From Poritiphilus sp965212595 (lineage in GTDB: Bacteria > Bacteroidota > Bacteroidia > Flavobacteriales > Flavobacteriaceae): a DNA stretch of 64,000 bases. Shown here piece after piece: positions 9,525 through 18,598 of this stretch (within the stretch, counting starts at the first letter, position 1; the number at the start of each line of letters is the position of its first letter). The translations under genes were made by a program, and so were the position numbers. The notes under the pieces are model-generated. The model saw only the letters and a program-made list of their open reading frames with translations, was not told the DNA's origin and made no database searches. The stretch covers positions 1-64,000 of the forward strand of contig CBDBVE010000014.1 in NCBI GenBank assembly GCA_965212595.1. Direction: 5' to 3'.

Positions 9525-10411
9525 AAAGATCATATTTTCACTGGTTGTGGCATTCATAGCAAACAACCTAACGGCTCAAGACTTACTTGACATATTGGAA
9601 GGAGAACAAGATAGTATTCCCCAATATACTGAGGCAACTTTCAAATTTTCTCGGATCGCCTTTGGGCATTCTATAGAGACCAGGAAAAAAGGCATTCTAG
9701 ATATTTTTGTTGCCAATCGTTTTTGGAATACCCCTGCAGATAGATCGCAAAGTTTTTTTGCAGATCGACTCAGTTCGCGAATTGCCCTGGAATATGGTAT
9801 TTCAGACCGGGTTTATGATGGGTGTTGGAGGCACCACCTTCGACGGTATATTTGACGGGTTTCTAAAGTACAAGCTACTAAAACAACGTGGAGATGGGCA
9901 GGGATCGCCATTCAGTATAACACTCTTACAAGGTGCAAGCTATTTTAGCGAAGCCTTTCCCAGCTCTGGAATTCTTGTTGATAGAAGTAATCGCTTCTCT
10001 TTTACCTCTCAGCTGCTTATAGCGTCTAAAATCACCTCTGATTTTTCACTGCAAATAGCACCTTCATTTATTCACAGAGGATTGGTTTATTCGGAAGAGG
10101 ACCCTCAGAACCACTTTGCTATCGGATTTTCAGGAAGGTTTAAGTTGGGTGGGCACCTATCTCTGGTATCTGAATACTATTACACTACTAACCCCATTGA
10201 ATCTTTTGATACTTATGGCCCCTTTGCACTAGGAGTTAATTGGGAATTGGGAGATATTATGTTGCAGTTTATGCTTACCAATGCAGTAAATATGACAGAG
10301 GACACTTTTATAACCCAAACAAGAAATAATTTTAACTTCAAAAGCCCGAATCTCAATTTTGGTTTTAATGCCACCTATATTATTCATTTTAAGAAAAATT
10401 TAAGAAAATAA
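9514..10411 (+). pseudogene. DUF5777 beta-barrel protein (copy 2), frameshifted
   Basis: A signal peptide (KKIIFSLVVAFIANNLTAQ) and barrel-like strands typical of DUF5777. The first frame stops at 9855; removing one G of the GGG at 9809-9811 turns DRVYDGCW into DRFMMGVGGTTFDGIFDG and joins the frame to 10411, giving a protein of about 298 residues ending in GFNATYIIHFKKN. Its ATG overlaps the end of the YceI gene. It is the counterpart of the broken copy at 5951-6806. Confidence 0.8.
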
Positions 10412-10612
10412 AGCCGCTGCTCCGGCCTCCTCCAATTTTACTCGGACTACACGCCAAAATGTGTACAAAATCAGATAAATTATAGCGAAAATATTTCGTG
10501 TATTTCATCGATAATAGCAGTATCTACAGCCCATTACCGAGAACCGCGCCTTCCCTATAGCTAATATATTTGGTGTTCATCGGGTATTTAAGGAATTGCC
10601 CTATTTCTGCCC

Positions 10613-10620
10613 TAAATTTG
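10613..10620 (+). promoter_or_regulatory. -7 promoter box
   Basis: TAAATTTG fits the Bacteroidota TAnnTTTG -7 consensus and lies 30 bp before the ATG of the small DUF6747-like gene. I see no strong -33 element. Confidence 0.5.
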
Positions 10621-10650
10621 ATTCATATTTAACCTATAAACTTATAGCTT

Positions 10651-10821
10651 ATGAGACAAGTATTACTATTAAAAAAGGCCTACTTAGAGGCCTTCAAAAA
10701 TTTGGGGCATTACTTAGTTCAGCACAGCTTTAAGGTGTATTTCTGGCTGTGTGCTGCACTATTTTTCATAACACTTTACGCATTTGGATACCGGTTATTT
10801 ACCGGATTTGTTTGGGATTAA
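10651..10821 (+). CDS. Small DUF6747-like membrane protein
   Basis: A 56-residue protein with a basic, aromatic N-terminal part (KKAYLEAFKNLGHYLVQHSF) and one hydrophobic helix (FWLCAALFFITLYAFGYRLF) ending in TGFVWD. I recognise the pattern from a small conserved flavobacterial family (DUF6747). The promoter box upstream, the ATG and the strong terminator directly downstream mark it as a monocistronic gene. The function is unknown. Confidence 0.8.
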   Translation: MRQVLLLKKAYLEAFKNLGHYLVQHSFKVYFWLCAALFFITLYAFGYRLFTGFVWD

Positions 10822-10841
10822 GTTTAATTACACTGTTAGAT

Positions 10842-10875
10842 AAAACCCCCGGGATACAATCTCCGGGGGTTTTTG
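10842..10875 (+). terminator. Rho-independent terminator
   Basis: A stem AAAACCCCCGG / CCGGGGGTTTT with a loop of 10 nt and a following T run, 20 bp after the small membrane protein gene. Confidence 0.9.
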
Positions 10876-10935
10876 TTCGTGTAGGGGTTAATTTCTATCC
10901 CACCATTGCCCATGCCTTCTGCTTTTCTATGGTTG

Positions 10936-10943
10936 TATCTTTG
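10936..10943 (+). promoter_or_regulatory. -7 promoter box
   Basis: TATCTTTG is a perfect match to the TAnnTTTG consensus, about 48 bp before the ATG of the DUF7010-like membrane protein gene. Confidence 0.6.
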
Positions 10944-10990
10944 CCGAGAATTGGTTTTGTTTGCAGAACCAAAGTGAAAATGACAACTGC

Positions 10991-11545
10991 ATGAGCCCAA
11001 AAGAATTAGACGACCTTAGACTGGAGCTTTCAGTAAAGGCAAAAAACGGCATTAATTTCATCATTGCAGCTTCGCTGGTATGGACCTTAATTGCCTATAT
11101 CTGGACCCTAGCCTATTCTTCTTATGATAGAAGTGTACTTACGTTCATTGCGGGAGCAATACTCCTGCAATTGGCCTACGGTCTTGGTAAGGCAATGAAA
11201 GTACAATGGAAAATAAAAAACAACCCCCTAGAACCCCTTGGGCTTTGGCTGAATTTCTCACAGCTTTTTTATTTCCCCGTTCTTGTCTTTATGCTTCTTA
11301 AATACCCTGACTACTTTCTAATGACCTATGCCATAATCACCGGTGCTCATTTTTTTCCATATACCTGGTTTTACAAAGAGCTTGGGTATGCCGTGATGGC
11401 TGGAGTAATATCTATAGGATCTTTTTTTATTGCCCTTAATATTTCTGCTAATGATATATACCTGATTGCTCTGGTGGTAGCCATCTGTCTTGTGATACAG
11501 GCGTTGTGGTTACATATCTCATATAAGAAGAAGGTGGCAAGCTAA
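10991..11545 (+). CDS. DUF7010-like integral membrane protein
   Basis: A 184-residue protein with about six hydrophobic segments (for example NFIIAASLVWTLIAYIWTLA, LFYFPVLVFMLL, LIALVVAICLVIQALWL). The N-terminal PKELDDLRLELSVKAKNGINFI and the GAHFFPYTWFYKELGY motif resemble the DUF7010 family; the family number is from memory. The ATG at 10991 is preferred; an in-frame TTG at 10961 would add ten polar residues. No catalytic motif is visible. Confidence 0.7.
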   Translation: MSPKELDDLRLELSVKAKNGINFIIAASLVWTLIAYIWTLAYSSYDRSVLTFIAGAILLQLAYGLGKAMKVQWKIKNNPLEPLGLWLNFSQLFYFPVLVFMLLKYPDYFLMTYAIITGAHFFPYTWFYKELGYAVMAGVISIGSFFIALNISANDIYLIALVVAICLVIQALWLHISYKKKVAS

Positions 11546-11570
11546 TGAACACCTGGAGTAAACCTATTTG

Positions 11571-12338
11571 ATGGTAGCACTTATCGATACAAACTTTGGG
11601 CTTCATGCCAATAGAATTCCGGGCCAGACCAGCGGGATGCAAGTTTACCATTCCCCTAGCCTTTCTTACGTTGATTCCGGTCTGTCTTGCGATACTTTCA
11701 ACATAATCCACATTAAGCAGGGGCATACACTTAGTGCGCAGGAGCTCGAAGGTGCTTTAATACACTTCAAGCAATACGAACAGGACTACTGCCTTTGGAT
11801 TAACAGTGAAAACCTGCTACCCAGGGTCGAAAAATTACTGTTAGCCCACGGATTGCGAAGACAGCATGAAGAAATTGGGATGATCTTAAGACTGGAAAAC
11901 TATCAGGCGGTTTTAAAGGAAACACATGCCAATATTAAACTAGTATCGAATGCCCACGCCTTGGAAGAATATGCCACAGTAATTGCAAACAATTGGAATC
12001 CTCCAGACGCCAACGTATTGGATTATTACAAGAAGACCTCCCAGTCATATTTGGCGGCCAAAGAAGAAGTATTTTTCTTAACCTATTATCACAAAGACCG
12101 GGCCGTTGCCACGGCAGAACTGTTTTCCACAGACCAGGGCACCCTGGGAATTTATGGATTTGCGACCCTGGCAGCATATAGAGGTAGAGGCATTGGTTCA
12201 ACCTTATTTACCTATGCCCTTAACCTGGCAAAGGAAAAAGGCTTTAAAAACCTTATTCTTCAAGCTACCGAAGATGGTATCGGGATATACAAAAACTACG
12301 GTTTCAAAACCGTCACCACTTACTTTGAATACGCATAA
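11571..12338 (+). CDS. GNAT family N-acetyltransferase
   Basis: A 255-residue protein whose C-terminal half is a GNAT domain: strand LGIYGFATLAAYRGRGIGSTLF gives the acetyl-CoA motif (RGRGIG), followed by ALNLAKEKGFKNLILQATEDGIGIYKNYGFK. The N-terminal half is a divergent extension with no assignable motif. The substrate cannot be inferred. It is followed after 2 bp by a second GNAT gene. Confidence 0.85.
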   Translation: MVALIDTNFGLHANRIPGQTSGMQVYHSPSLSYVDSGLSCDTFNIIHIKQGHTLSAQELEGALIHFKQYEQDYCLWINSENLLPRVEKLLLAHGLRRQHEEIGMILRLENYQAVLKETHANIKLVSNAHALEEYATVIANNWNPPDANVLDYYKKTSQSYLAAKEEVFFLTYYHKDRAVATAELFSTDQGTLGIYGFATLAAYRGRGIGSTLFTYALNLAKEKGFKNLILQATEDGIGIYKNYGFKTVTTYFEYA

Positions 12339-12340
12339 AT

Positions 12341-12775
12341 ATGGAAGTAGTACTACTAAACCTGGAAAACACCGCTGATAACATCCGAAGGCAGATAAGC
12401 GAGTTATATAAACAACTAAGTCCTCATAAAAATCCACTTCCTCTGACTGATATCATGCAAGAGGACAATGCTATTTCTTTGGTGTACTGTCTTGAAGGTG
12501 AAAAGGTTCTTGGAATAGCCTCTATGTGTACGTATCGCATACTTTCTGGCTATAAGGGATGGATAGAAGACGTAGTTGTTTCCGAAGAAACACGCGGAAA
12601 AGGCATTGGCAGAAAACTCATGCAAAAGTTAATAGCAATAGGAAAAGAAAAGCAACTTTCGACTATCCTTCTCTTTACAGAAGCACATAGAAAAGCAGCA
12701 ATACACTTATATACAGACCTTGGTTTTCAACCACGAGACAGTCAAATCTATCAATTGCGGTTTCCCAAGGCATGA
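12341..12775 (+). CDS. GNAT family N-acetyltransferase
   Basis: A 144-residue single-domain GNAT: GWIEDVVVSEETRGKGIGRKLM (acetyl-CoA loop RGKGIG), then AIHLYTDLGFQPRDSQIYQL closes the fold. Its start lies 2 bp after the preceding acetyltransferase gene, so they are probably co-transcribed. The substrate is unknown. Confidence 0.85.
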   Translation: MEVVLLNLENTADNIRRQISELYKQLSPHKNPLPLTDIMQEDNAISLVYCLEGEKVLGIASMCTYRILSGYKGWIEDVVVSEETRGKGIGRKLMQKLIAIGKEKQLSTILLFTEAHRKAAIHLYTDLGFQPRDSQIYQLRFPKA

Positions 12776-12849
12776 AAACTACAAAAATGACATAGAAACG
12801 GTATCTTTAAACTGGCCGTCCTTCAAATTAAATTTATGCCTGTTCAACT

Positions 12850-13302
12850 ATGAAATACGAGGCGTTTACCACTGAATTCCTGGAAGAACTATTCAGGATG
12901 ACTTCGGCCCTATTCCCTAATACCTCAGAAGAGGAAATAAAAGCCGGAATTAAAAAAGACATTGCTTCAGAAAAGCAACAAACCTTCTTTGCAATTGATA
13001 ATGGCGGTCCAATTGGGTTTATCAGTGTTTCGCTTCGAACAGATTATGTTGAAGGGGCAACTTCCTCTCCAGTGGGCTATATTGAGGGCATTTATATAAA
13101 GCCCCAGAACCGAAGTGCTGGAGTGGCTCGAAAGCTATTTGAAATCGCAGAAGCCTGGGCTGGTGACCATGGCTGTACACAAATGGGATCGGATACCTGG
13201 GACTGGAATAAGGCTGCTATTGCCTTTCATCTCAAGCTGGGATTCGAAGAAGAAGATATTCTCGTTCATTTTATAAAAGATATCCCAAATACTCCTAAAT
13301 AA
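12850..13302 (+). CDS. AAC(6')-like GNAT acetyltransferase
   Basis: A 150-residue GNAT that matches the pattern of chromosomal aminoglycoside 6'-N-acetyltransferases: LRTDYVEGATSSPVGYIEGI, then IKPQNRSAGVARKLFEIAEA, WAGDHGCTQMGSDTWDWN and HLKLGFEEEDILVHF. In that family the segment SxRxDYVxG...PVxxxEGIYV is characteristic. Acetylation of an aminoglycoside or another amine is therefore plausible but untested. The acetyl-CoA loop reads NRSAGV rather than the usual R/QxxGxG/A with a basic first residue, so it is slightly unusual. Confidence 0.75.
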   Translation: MKYEAFTTEFLEELFRMTSALFPNTSEEEIKAGIKKDIASEKQQTFFAIDNGGPIGFISVSLRTDYVEGATSSPVGYIEGIYIKPQNRSAGVARKLFEIAEAWAGDHGCTQMGSDTWDWNKAAIAFHLKLGFEEEDILVHFIKDIPNTPK

Positions 13303-13356
13303 GTTGGCTTCAAAGAAGCTCAACTTTCCTTATCTTACACTTCCAACCAAAATAGT

Positions 13357-16300
13357 ATGAGAACCATTAAAATAGTTTGCATCGGCTTATTGCTACTTCC
13401 GATCTGTCTTCAATCACAAAACCGCAAAAGAAAAAAAACAGCTCCTGCTGTTGTAATCCAGGATTCTTCTTATCACGGCCTGAAATGGCGGAATATTGGT
13501 CCGTTCCGCGGTGGGCGGAGTGTTGCCTCCTCAGGAGTAATTGGCCAACCCATGACCTATTATATGGGTGGTACTGGTAGTGGAATCTGGAAGACGACCG
13601 ATGATGGCATCAGCTGGAAAAATGTTTCCGATGGTTTTTTAAAAACCGGCACCGTAGGTGCTATAGCTGTATCTGAAAGCCAACCCAACACCGTAATTGC
13701 GGGAATGGGAGAACATGCTGCCCGTGGAGTTATGACTTCCATGGGAGACGGTGTCTATAAATCTACCGATGGCGGTAAAACCTGGAAACACATGGGCCTG
13801 GACAAAACCCGTCATATTTCCGATGTTATTATCCATCCAAGCAATCCGGATATCATATTCGTTGCGGCCCAGGGAGCGCAGTATGGTGCAAGCGATCAAA
13901 GAGGTATTTACCGCTCAACAGATGGTGGTCTAAATTGGGAAAGGGTATTATTTGTAAACAATACTAGCGGGGCTTCTTCGCTCTCCATGGATATGAATAA
14001 TCCTTTGATATTATATGCCGCCATGTGGCAGCACCGCAGATACCCCTGGACCATGGAATCAGGTGGTGCAAATTCTGGGCTTTACAAATCTACGGATGGC
14101 GGAACAAGTTGGGAAAAGCTTAAAGAAGGTTTGCCCAAGGAATTTGGGAAGGCCGGAATATCAGTTTCAAGAGCCAATGCCGAATTGGTTTTTGCAGTAA
14201 TCGAAGCTGAAGGTAGCAAAGGAGGTGTATACCGCTCTGACGATGCCGGAAAAAAATGGAAGCAAATAAATAAAGACCGCATTAATATTGCCCGTTCCTG
14301 GTATTATATGGAGATTTTTGCCGATCCACAAGATGAAAATTTGGTCTACGTCCTAAATGCTCCGGTCACCAAATCTATTGATGGAGGCAAAAGCTTTAAA
14401 CCCTTACCTACACCTCATGGAGATAATCATCATTTATGGATAAATCCTTATGATAACTCCAAAATGATCAATTCGAATGACGGAGGTGCCAACGTTTCAA
14501 ACAATGGTGGGAAGAGCTGGAGTACGCAACGTAACCAACCTACCTCTCAATTTTATAGGGTAATTACAGATAATCTGGTTCCCTACAATGTCTATGGCGG
14601 GCAACAAGATAATTCGGCCATTGCCATTGCGAGCCGCACCAACGACCAGGGCATCGATTGGAAAGACTGGTATTCTGTAGCGGGTTGTGAAAGCGCCTAT
14701 TTGGCTTTCGACCCAGACAAACCCGATGTCATTTATGGAGGTTGCTACCAGGGAATTATTGAAAAATGGGTAAAAGCTTCCAGAGAAGGAAAAGGCATAA
14801 AAGAATATCCAGAACTGGCTCTTGGAAACGCGCCTGAAGACTTTAAGTACCGCTATAACTGGAATGCGCCTATCATAAGTTCACCACATGACAGAAATAC
14901 GATCTACCATGCCGGAAATGTGGTTTTTAAAACCACCGATGGGGGTAATAGTTGGGCAATTGTAAGTGGTGATCTCACCAGAAACGACAAAAGCAAACAA
15001 GGTCCCGGAGGAGGCCCATACACTAATGAAGCCGCAGGTGGCGAAAACTACAATACCATTATGTACCTGGTAGAATCTCCTCATGAACAGGGAGTGCTCT
15101 GGGCAGGAAGTGATGACGGACTCGTTCACCTTACGAAAAACGGCGGGCAAAATTGGCAAAATGTTACGCCGTCCAATTTACCCGAAGGAATTGTAAATAG
15201 CATTGAAGTTTCACCACACGACCCAGCCACAGCCTATATGGTACTCATGCGCTATAAATTCATGGACCTAAAGCCTTATATCTATAAAACTACAGACTAT
15301 GGAACCAGCTGGACCAAAATCGTGAATGGCATTACAGATCAGCACACTTTTGTACGCGTGGTTCGTGAAGACCCCAAGCGCAAAGGGCTTTTATATGCAG
15401 GTACAGAGACCGGTTTATATCTTTCCTTTGATGACGGACTAAACTGGCAGCCTTTTCAATTGAATCTACCTGTGGTCCCAATTAATGATCTCGTTTTTCA
15501 GGATAATGACCTTGTAGCTGCAACAGCAGGAAGGTCTTTCTGGATCCTAGACGATGTAGCCGCGATACAAAACAGTCCGGCTCCGCAACAGCCGGTAGCT
15601 ATTTTTAAACCCAAGGATACCTATCTTCTTTTTGGAGGTAGTACTGAAAAACCTGTTCCCGGACTTGGCCAGAACCCAAAACAGGGAGTTACCTTCGATT
15701 ATTACCTCGACAAAGCTGCGGACAGCCTTGACCTGGAATTGGAAGTCATGTATCAGGGGAAACTCATTAGAACGATAACCAACAAAAAACCAAAAGATTT
15801 CAAATCCTGGCCGGGAGGGCCATCAAAACCTCAGGTATTGCCTTCAAAAAAAGGCTACAACCGTTTTACCTGGGATTTTAGAAAAGATCAATTGCCAGCT
15901 GTAGACAAGGTATTTGTCTTTGGAAGTTATGCGGGCTCACGAGTGGCCCCAGGAACATATCAACTGCGCCTGACCTTTGAAGGCTTGACTTCAGAAACCG
16001 AGCTTAGTATTTTACCTAACCCTAAAATTGATGTTTCAACCGAGGAGTATACCGAACAGCAGGAAGTGCTGAAACAGATTGAAAATGCCATAAGGGATAT
16101 CCATGAAGCCGTAAACGACATGCGGTCGGCAAAATCACAACTAAAAAATTACGCCAAGCTGCTTAAGGACAATGAACCAGCCGAAGAACTTTTAGAAAAG
16201 GGAAAAGCACTTATTGAGCGCATCGAAACCTGGGAACAAAACCTTATCCAGCCCAAACAGAAAACCTTCCAGGATGTCATCAACTATAACAACCAGTTAA

Positions 16301-16503
16301 ATGCCGAGTTGATGTATCTAAAGGGCTTTATTGATACCGCAGAGCCTAAGGTGACACAAGGAGCTAAGGAGCGGCTCTCCAACCTTCTGGCCGAGTGGAG
16401 TACTTTTGCCGGTGAAAGAGATGAGCTGATAGATACAGAGATGGAAGCTTACAATACGATGTATCGCCAATTGAATATCCCAGCGCTAATTTTAAAGAAC
16501 TAG
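13357..16503 (+). CDS. Secreted sortilin/BNR-repeat glycosyl-hydrolase-like protein
   Basis: A 1048-residue protein with a signal peptide (KIVCIGLLLLPICLQSQ). Repeated Asp-box motifs (IYRSTDGGLNWE, VYKSTDGGKTWK, LYKSTDGGTSWE) across residues about 60-720 build one or two beta-propellers of the VPS10/sortilin BNR type. The last 250 residues contain a beta domain and a helical coiled-coil-like tail (EEYTEQQEVLKQIENAIRD). Members are common and secreted in Bacteroidota; the substrate is not known. It is intact over its full length, in contrast with genes before 10.4 kb. Confidence 0.85.
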   Translation: MRTIKIVCIGLLLLPICLQSQNRKRKKTAPAVVIQDSSYHGLKWRNIGPFRGGRSVASSGVIGQPMTYYMGGTGSGIWKTTDDGISWKNVSDGFLKTGTVGAIAVSESQPNTVIAGMGEHAARGVMTSMGDGVYKSTDGGKTWKHMGLDKTRHISDVIIHPSNPDIIFVAAQGAQYGASDQRGIYRSTDGGLNWERVLFVNNTSGASSLSMDMNNPLILYAAMWQHRRYPWTMESGGANSGLYKSTDGGTSWEKLKEGLPKEFGKAGISVSRANAELVFAVIEAEGSKGGVYRSDDAGKKWKQINKDRINIARSWYYMEIFADPQDENLVYVLNAPVTKSIDGGKSFKPLPTPHGDNHHLWINPYDNSKMINSNDGGANVSNNGGKSWSTQRNQPTSQFYRVITDNLVPYNVYGGQQDNSAIAIASRTNDQGIDWKDWYSVAGCESAYLAFDPDKPDVIYGGCYQGIIEKWVKASREGKGIKEYPELALGNAPEDFKYRYNWNAPIISSPHDRNTIYHAGNVVFKTTDGGNSWAIVSGDLTRNDKSKQGPGGGPYTNEAAGGENYNTIMYLVESPHEQGVLWAGSDDGLVHLTKNGGQNWQNVTPSNLPEGIVNSIEVSPHDPATAYMVLMRYKFMDLKPYIYKTTDYGTSWTKIVNGITDQHTFVRVVREDPKRKGLLYAGTETGLYLSFDDGLNWQPFQLNLPVVPINDLVFQDNDLVAATAGRSFWILDDVAAIQNSPAPQQPVAIFKPKDTYLLFGGSTEKPVPGLGQNPKQGVTFDYYLDKAADSLDLELEVMYQGKLIRTITNKKPKDFKSWPGGPSKPQVLPSKKGYNRFTWDFRKDQLPAVDKVFVFGSYAGSRVAPGTYQLRLTFEGLTSETELSILPNPKIDVSTEEYTEQQEVLKQIENAIRDIHEAVNDMRSAKSQLKNYAKLLKDNEPAEELLEKGKALIERIETWEQNLIQPKQKTFQDVINYNNQLNAELMYLKGFIDTAEPKVTQGAKERLSNLLAEWSTFAGERDELIDTEMEAYNTMYRQLNIPALILKN

Positions 16504-16508
16504 TGTCA

Positions 16509-17081
16509 ATGAATGCCCCATTTATAGCTGATCAGGAATTCAAAGGAATTGACTATAGGCAAAAAAGACTTCCAAAAGGAGAATATGAGAACTGCCACTT
16601 TCTTGGATGCAATTTTGCGGATGGCTTTCTTGATAATAATAATTTTATGGAATGCCGCTTCGTGGAGTGTAATCTGAGTAATGCGAACCTTAAGCATACC
16701 CAATTCAAAGAAGTGAGCTTTAGCAGCTGTAAAATGATGGGACTCCGCTTTGAAGATTGCAATGATCTCTTAATTTCCTTCCAATTTGTCCAATCTAGCT
16801 TGAATTTATCGTCTTTCTATAAACTCCCTTTAAAACATACAGTATTTAGTGACTGCAAACTTTTAGAGGTTGATTTTACCGAAGCAGATCTTAGTCTCGC
16901 TTCTTTTAAAGGTTGCAACCTTAAGGGAGCCGTCTTTGAAAATAGTATTTTGGAAAAGGCCGATTTTCGCCAGGCGATCAATTTTGATATAGACCCGGAA
17001 AACAATAGGCTTAAAAAGGCGAGGTTTTCCCAGGATGGCCTCCCGGGTCTGCTACATAAACATGGTATTGTAGTTGGCTAG
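16509..17081 (+). CDS. Pentapeptide-repeat protein (Qnr/McbG-like)
   Basis: A 190-residue protein with tandem A(D/N)LxF-type pentapeptides from about residue 30 to 160 (CNFADGFLDNNNFMECRF, VDFTEADLSLASFKGCNL, AVFENSILEKADF), forming a right-handed quadrilateral beta-helix. The length and the central break (residues about 95-105) resemble Qnr/McbG proteins that protect DNA gyrase, but the family also has many members of unknown role. A GTG at 16503 would overlap the previous stop; the ATG at 16509 is preferred. Confidence 0.82.
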   Translation: MNAPFIADQEFKGIDYRQKRLPKGEYENCHFLGCNFADGFLDNNNFMECRFVECNLSNANLKHTQFKEVSFSSCKMMGLRFEDCNDLLISFQFVQSSLNLSSFYKLPLKHTVFSDCKLLEVDFTEADLSLASFKGCNLKGAVFENSILEKADFRQAINFDIDPENNRLKKARFSQDGLPGLLHKHGIVVG

Positions 17082-17124
17082 CTATTGCAAGCTAACTGCA
17101 AGCTGGTAACTTAAATTCACACTT

Positions 17125-17616
17125 ATGAAAGCGATCCTTTATTTTTTTCTACTCGTTACTTTCTGCTGTTCTGCTCAAAACACCGTATCTTTTGTAGAGG
17201 GAAGTCCTTTGGCAAAGGCCAACCTAAAAGATGTCTCCTGGATGGCTGGGCATTGGAAGGGAGAAGCTTTGGGAGGTGCTGTAGAAGAGATCTGGAGCCC
17301 TCCTTTAGGTGATTCAATGATGTTTGTATTTAAGCTGGTGGTCGATGAAAAAGTAAAGTTTTACGAAGTAGGGCATATTCAGCAAAAAGATGAAACCCTG
17401 GTGCTGCAACTCAAGCATTTTGATCATGGACTTAAGGGATGGGAAGAAAAGGAGGAGACTGTCGATTTTAAACTGGTAAAACTTGAAGAAAATAGGGTGT
17501 TCTTTGATGATTTCACCCTGGAACGACACGATGAAGATAACATTAGTGCCTATGTGGTTATCAATGATGGTGATGGCCCAAAGGAAATAACATTTAATTT
17601 TAAAAGAGCCAATTAA
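17125..17616 (+). CDS. DUF6265 family secreted protein
   Basis: A 163-residue protein with a signal peptide (KAILYFFLLVTFCCSAQ) followed by the DUF6265 pattern: LKDVSWMAGHWKGEALGG, EEIWSPPLGDSMMFVFKLV and a beta-rich remainder. The family is widespread in Bacteroidota and has a lipocalin-like strand pattern; the function is unknown. Confidence 0.82.
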   Translation: MKAILYFFLLVTFCCSAQNTVSFVEGSPLAKANLKDVSWMAGHWKGEALGGAVEEIWSPPLGDSMMFVFKLVVDEKVKFYEVGHIQQKDETLVLQLKHFDHGLKGWEEKEETVDFKLVKLEENRVFFDDFTLERHDEDNISAYVVINDGDGPKEITFNFKRAN

Positions 17617-17617
17617 A

Positions 17618-17968
17618 TTGGAGCGCAAATGCCTTGAATGCGATACGTCCATTAAAGGTCGGGTAGACAAAAAGTTCTGCTCAGACTACTGCCGCAATGC
17701 CTATAATAACAAATTAAATAAGGACAGTAAGAATCTGCTAAGGAATATTAATAACCGCCTTCGTAAGAATTACCGTATACTGGATAGTTTTCAACTAAAA
17801 GATGGAAAAACCAGAACTTCCAAAACCCGTTTGCTAGACAAAGGTTTTGATTTCGAATTTATCACCAATTTGTACACCACCAAAAAAGGCACTACTTACT
17901 ACTTCGTTTACGACCTGGGATACTTGCCCCTGGATAATGATTATTATATGATCGTAAAAAGAGAGTGA
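17618..17968 (+). CDS. Small zinc-ribbon protein
   Basis: A 116-residue protein with CLEC near the N-terminus and CSDYC at about residues 21-25, a CxxC...CxxxC zinc finger, then a basic helical segment (LRNINNRLRKNYRIL) and a beta-rich C-terminus. I recall close relatives across flavobacteria but no known function. The start is a TTG at 17618, 1 bp after the DUF6265 stop; no suitable in-frame ATG exists before the zinc finger. Confidence 0.72.
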   Translation: MERKCLECDTSIKGRVDKKFCSDYCRNAYNNKLNKDSKNLLRNINNRLRKNYRILDSFQLKDGKTRTSKTRLLDKGFDFEFITNLYTTKKGTTYYFVYDLGYLPLDNDYYMIVKRE

Positions 17969-18006
17969 AGCCTTTATTGAATCTTCAATATTTAAAAAAG
18001 GAGGGC

Positions 18007-18477
18007 TTATTTCCAGTTATGGCCACTTAACTTCAGCGCTGCAATGACCACATCTTTCCTGCTGATTTGTCCTACTAAAATATCATTTTTCATTACAGGA
18101 AGTCTCCGCCGATTGTGTTTGTCAAAAATTCCGGCGGCATCAAAAATGCTAATATTATGCGGTATGGTTTGTACATCTTTAGTCATGTACTTTTCTACAC
18201 TTTTATCTAAAATAGGTTGGTTAAAATAACGACTTTCAGAAATTTGCTTCATGCAATCTGCTTCAGATATTAATCCTACTAAAAAACCGTCATCGTTTAA
18301 AACAGGGCCCCCTGAAATCCGATTTTTTGCAAACAGTTCCATTACTTCAAGAATCGATTGCTCTGGCCTAAATGTAGTCAGTTTTGTCGTCATATAGTCC
18401 TCGACCAAAATGGGCGCGTCATACTCTTTCTTAGGGTCTGTCTTGGCTCTACGGCCTTGAAAACTCTTGATTCCCAT
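18007..18477 (-). CDS. Tandem CBS-domain protein
   Basis: A 156-residue protein made of two CBS domains: VEDYMTTKLTTFRPEQSILE...GGPVLNDDGFLVGLISEADC and VEKYMTKDVQTIPHNISIFD...RRLPVMKNDILVGQISRKDV. Such stand-alone pairs bind adenine nucleotides and act as energy sensors for partner proteins; no partner is adjacent. It is transcribed divergently from the M28 peptidase gene. Confidence 0.88.
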   Translation of the reverse strand: MGIKSFQGRRAKTDPKKEYDAPILVEDYMTTKLTTFRPEQSILEVMELFAKNRISGGPVLNDDGFLVGLISEADCMKQISESRYFNQPILDKSVEKYMTKDVQTIPHNISIFDAAGIFDKHNRRRLPVMKNDILVGQISRKDVVIAALKLSGHNWK

Positions 18478-18598
18478 GTTGTCTGTTTTTAATCAGGTTA
18501 ACTTTGAATATACAAATTTCCTACGAATTCTTTAAATAAAGTCGGTGAAATGTGCGAAACCTATAGAATTTTATACATTTATGGCTCAACTAAATCAA

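Noticed and set aside
10749..10994. Open frame spanning the small membrane gene and terminator
   Set aside because: It reads through a strong terminator and the small DUF6747-like gene in another frame; no protein-like pattern.
11935..12437. Several overlapping frames within the GNAT genes
   Set aside because: All lie inside intact acetyltransferase genes in other frames.
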